The notes under the pieces were generated by a model. It was not told where the DNA came from. It made no database searches and worked only from the letters and a program-made list of their open reading frames with translations. DNA of 34,432 nucleotides from Chromatiales bacterium (GTDB taxonomy: Bacteria; Pseudomonadota; Gammaproteobacteria; Chromatiales; Chromatiaceae). The position numbers were made by a program, and so were the translations under genes. Positions 33,696 to 34,432 of the stretch are shown here, one piece after another; the stretch's first letter is position 1, and each line of letters opens with the position of its first letter. The stretch is taken from assembly GCA_030145485.1 (NCBI GenBank), contig JAQYVP010000165.1, positions 1-34,432 of the forward strand, read 5' to 3'.

Positions 33696-34432
33696 TTTTG
33701 CTTCTCCCCGTCTACCCAGGTTTCAACCGACTGACTGCCGTCTTCTTTGGTCACCAGCACCAGTCCATCAGCCTTGCCATCCTTGAAAATCCCTTGGTAG
33801 GAGTCGCCATTCACAGCGATGACAGTTGCGGCCCCATTGGGCGAGCCTTTTGCAAACTGACCGATCACAAGGGCGCCATTTGCATATTCATAGTATCCGC
33901 TGCCGGACGCGACGCCTTCTTCAAACTCACCCACATAAGTATCGTCATTGGCATGCACCAGGGTGCCAAACCCGTCCCTGGCGCTGTTTGCGATCTCACC
34001 GAAATAGGTCTCGCCCTCCTTGGTTTCGTAATAGATCAAGGCATCGTCAACTAGTTTGCCGTCTTTGAACTCACCCTTGATCACAGCCTCATCCTTGTCC
34101 ATGTAGAGCGTGCCGTCGCCAGAGTCAAAAGCGCCGTCAAAATAGCCCTCCAGACGCCAACCCTCGCTGGAATCATAAATCCCGTTTCCCATGGGGGTGC
34201 TGTTCTCAAAATTGCCGATATAGCGGTCATAGTCGCCGGTATCATCGTTCCGGAACTTGATCGACCCCCAGCCATCCATTTTTCCGGCTTTCATCTCACC
34301 ATTGAAGACGACTGCCAGGCCATCCTTATCATTCGCAACAAGGGAGCCCACGCCGATAGCTTTGTCATCTACGCAAGCGCCTGACCAGCTGATGACCTCT
34401 TTCGCACTGCCGTCGTCGTCAGACCAGACCTG
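33692..34432 (-). CDS. MORN-repeat protein (partial, 5' end beyond window)
   Basis: At least 246 residues, open to the window edge; the GTG at 34351 is internal. It consists of MORN-type repeats of about 23 residues: YIGNFENSTPMGNGIYD, LEGYFDGAFDSGDGTLY, YFGEIANSARDGFGTLVHAN, YVGEFEEGVASGSGYYEYAN and YQGIFKDGKADGLVLV. Bacterial MORN proteins often sit at membranes or serve as scaffolds. The visible C-terminus is complete (VETWVDGEKQK). It is translationally coupled to the exported glycine-zipper gene, so the pair may act at the envelope. Whether both belong to the island or the old chromosome is unclear. Confidence 0.8.
   Translation of the reverse strand, partial: QVWSDDDGSAKEVISWSGACVDDKAIGVGSLVANDKDGLAVVFNGEMKAGKMDGWGSIKFRNDDTGDYDRYIGNFENSTPMGNGIYDSSEGWRLEGYFDGAFDSGDGTLYMDKDEAVIKGEFKDGKLVDDALIYYETKEGETYFGEIANSARDGFGTLVHANDDTYVGEFEEGVASGSGYYEYANGALVIGQFAKGSPNGAATVIAVNGDSYQGIFKDGKADGLVLVTKEDGSQSVETWVDGEKQK

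Noticed and set aside
30891-34432. Search for an integrase gene or second tRNA-Thr fragment
   Set aside because: No open or broken frame with tyrosine-recombinase features and no copy of the 45-base scar was found by reading.

Overview
The window looks like a chromosomal segment of a gammaproteobacterium, probably a sulfur-oxidising, glycogen-storing one (Chromatiales or thiotrophic-symbiont type). The evidence is the set of gammaproteobacterial housekeeping blocks (rpsO-pnp, rplU-rpmA, obgE-proB, ychF next to tRNA-Thr), a TusA plus DsrE2-like sulfur-carrier pair, and gaps packed with palindromic repeats. No taxonomic marker was searched, so this is inference.

Left part (1-2750): a small conserved protein, glutaredoxin grxC overlapping hslR (Hsp15), then a translationally coupled pair. 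The pair is a Cys-rich protein of unknown function and a long QueD/PTPS-fold protein whose motifs are split over two T-fold halves.

Glycogen region (2921-16700, all plus strand): glgA, glgP, pgi, glk, glgC, a GH57 amylase-type enzyme, malQ and glgB. It joins synthesis (GlgC, GlgA, GlgB), phosphorolysis (GlgP), oligosaccharide trimming and rearrangement (GH57, MalQ), and entry of both free glucose (Glk) and hexose phosphate (Pgi) into glycolysis. No pgm or glgX is present. MalQ is shorter than the usual form, and several genes have start regions built on repeats.

Middle (17058-24080): a lipoprotein with a coiled-coil tail; a Fur-box-preceded HMA-like mini-protein with two mutually exclusive leader hairpins; a probably frameshifted secreted protein; a HAD phosphatase-gshA pair; and rpsO-pnp. 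The HAD-pnp gap holds a mobile-looking palindromic element inserted, with a 9-bp duplication, into an older palindrome.

Regulated sulfur module (24294-26092): a TetR repressor resembling NemR, with a Cys at the equivalent position, then tusA and a DsrE2-like gene. The same 12-bp palindromic core lies over the tetR promoter and upstream of tusA. This suggests electrophile- or redox-sensing control of sulfur-relay proteins and is the most promising system here.

Right part (26512-30788, minus strand): proB, obgE, rpmA, rplU and ychF, interspersed with repeat elements that share outer arms but carry different inner palindromes. At 30846-30890 lies the 3' half of a tRNA-Thr(UGU) gene, the attachment-site scar of an integrated island. 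The island side carries integrase-arm-like repeats, a broken small ORF, an AlpA/Xis-like gene and a DUF3631 gene killed by an amber codon and a frameshift. No integrase or second att copy is visible. The window ends in an exported glycine-zipper protein with a very basic tail, coupled to a MORN-repeat protein that runs off the edge.
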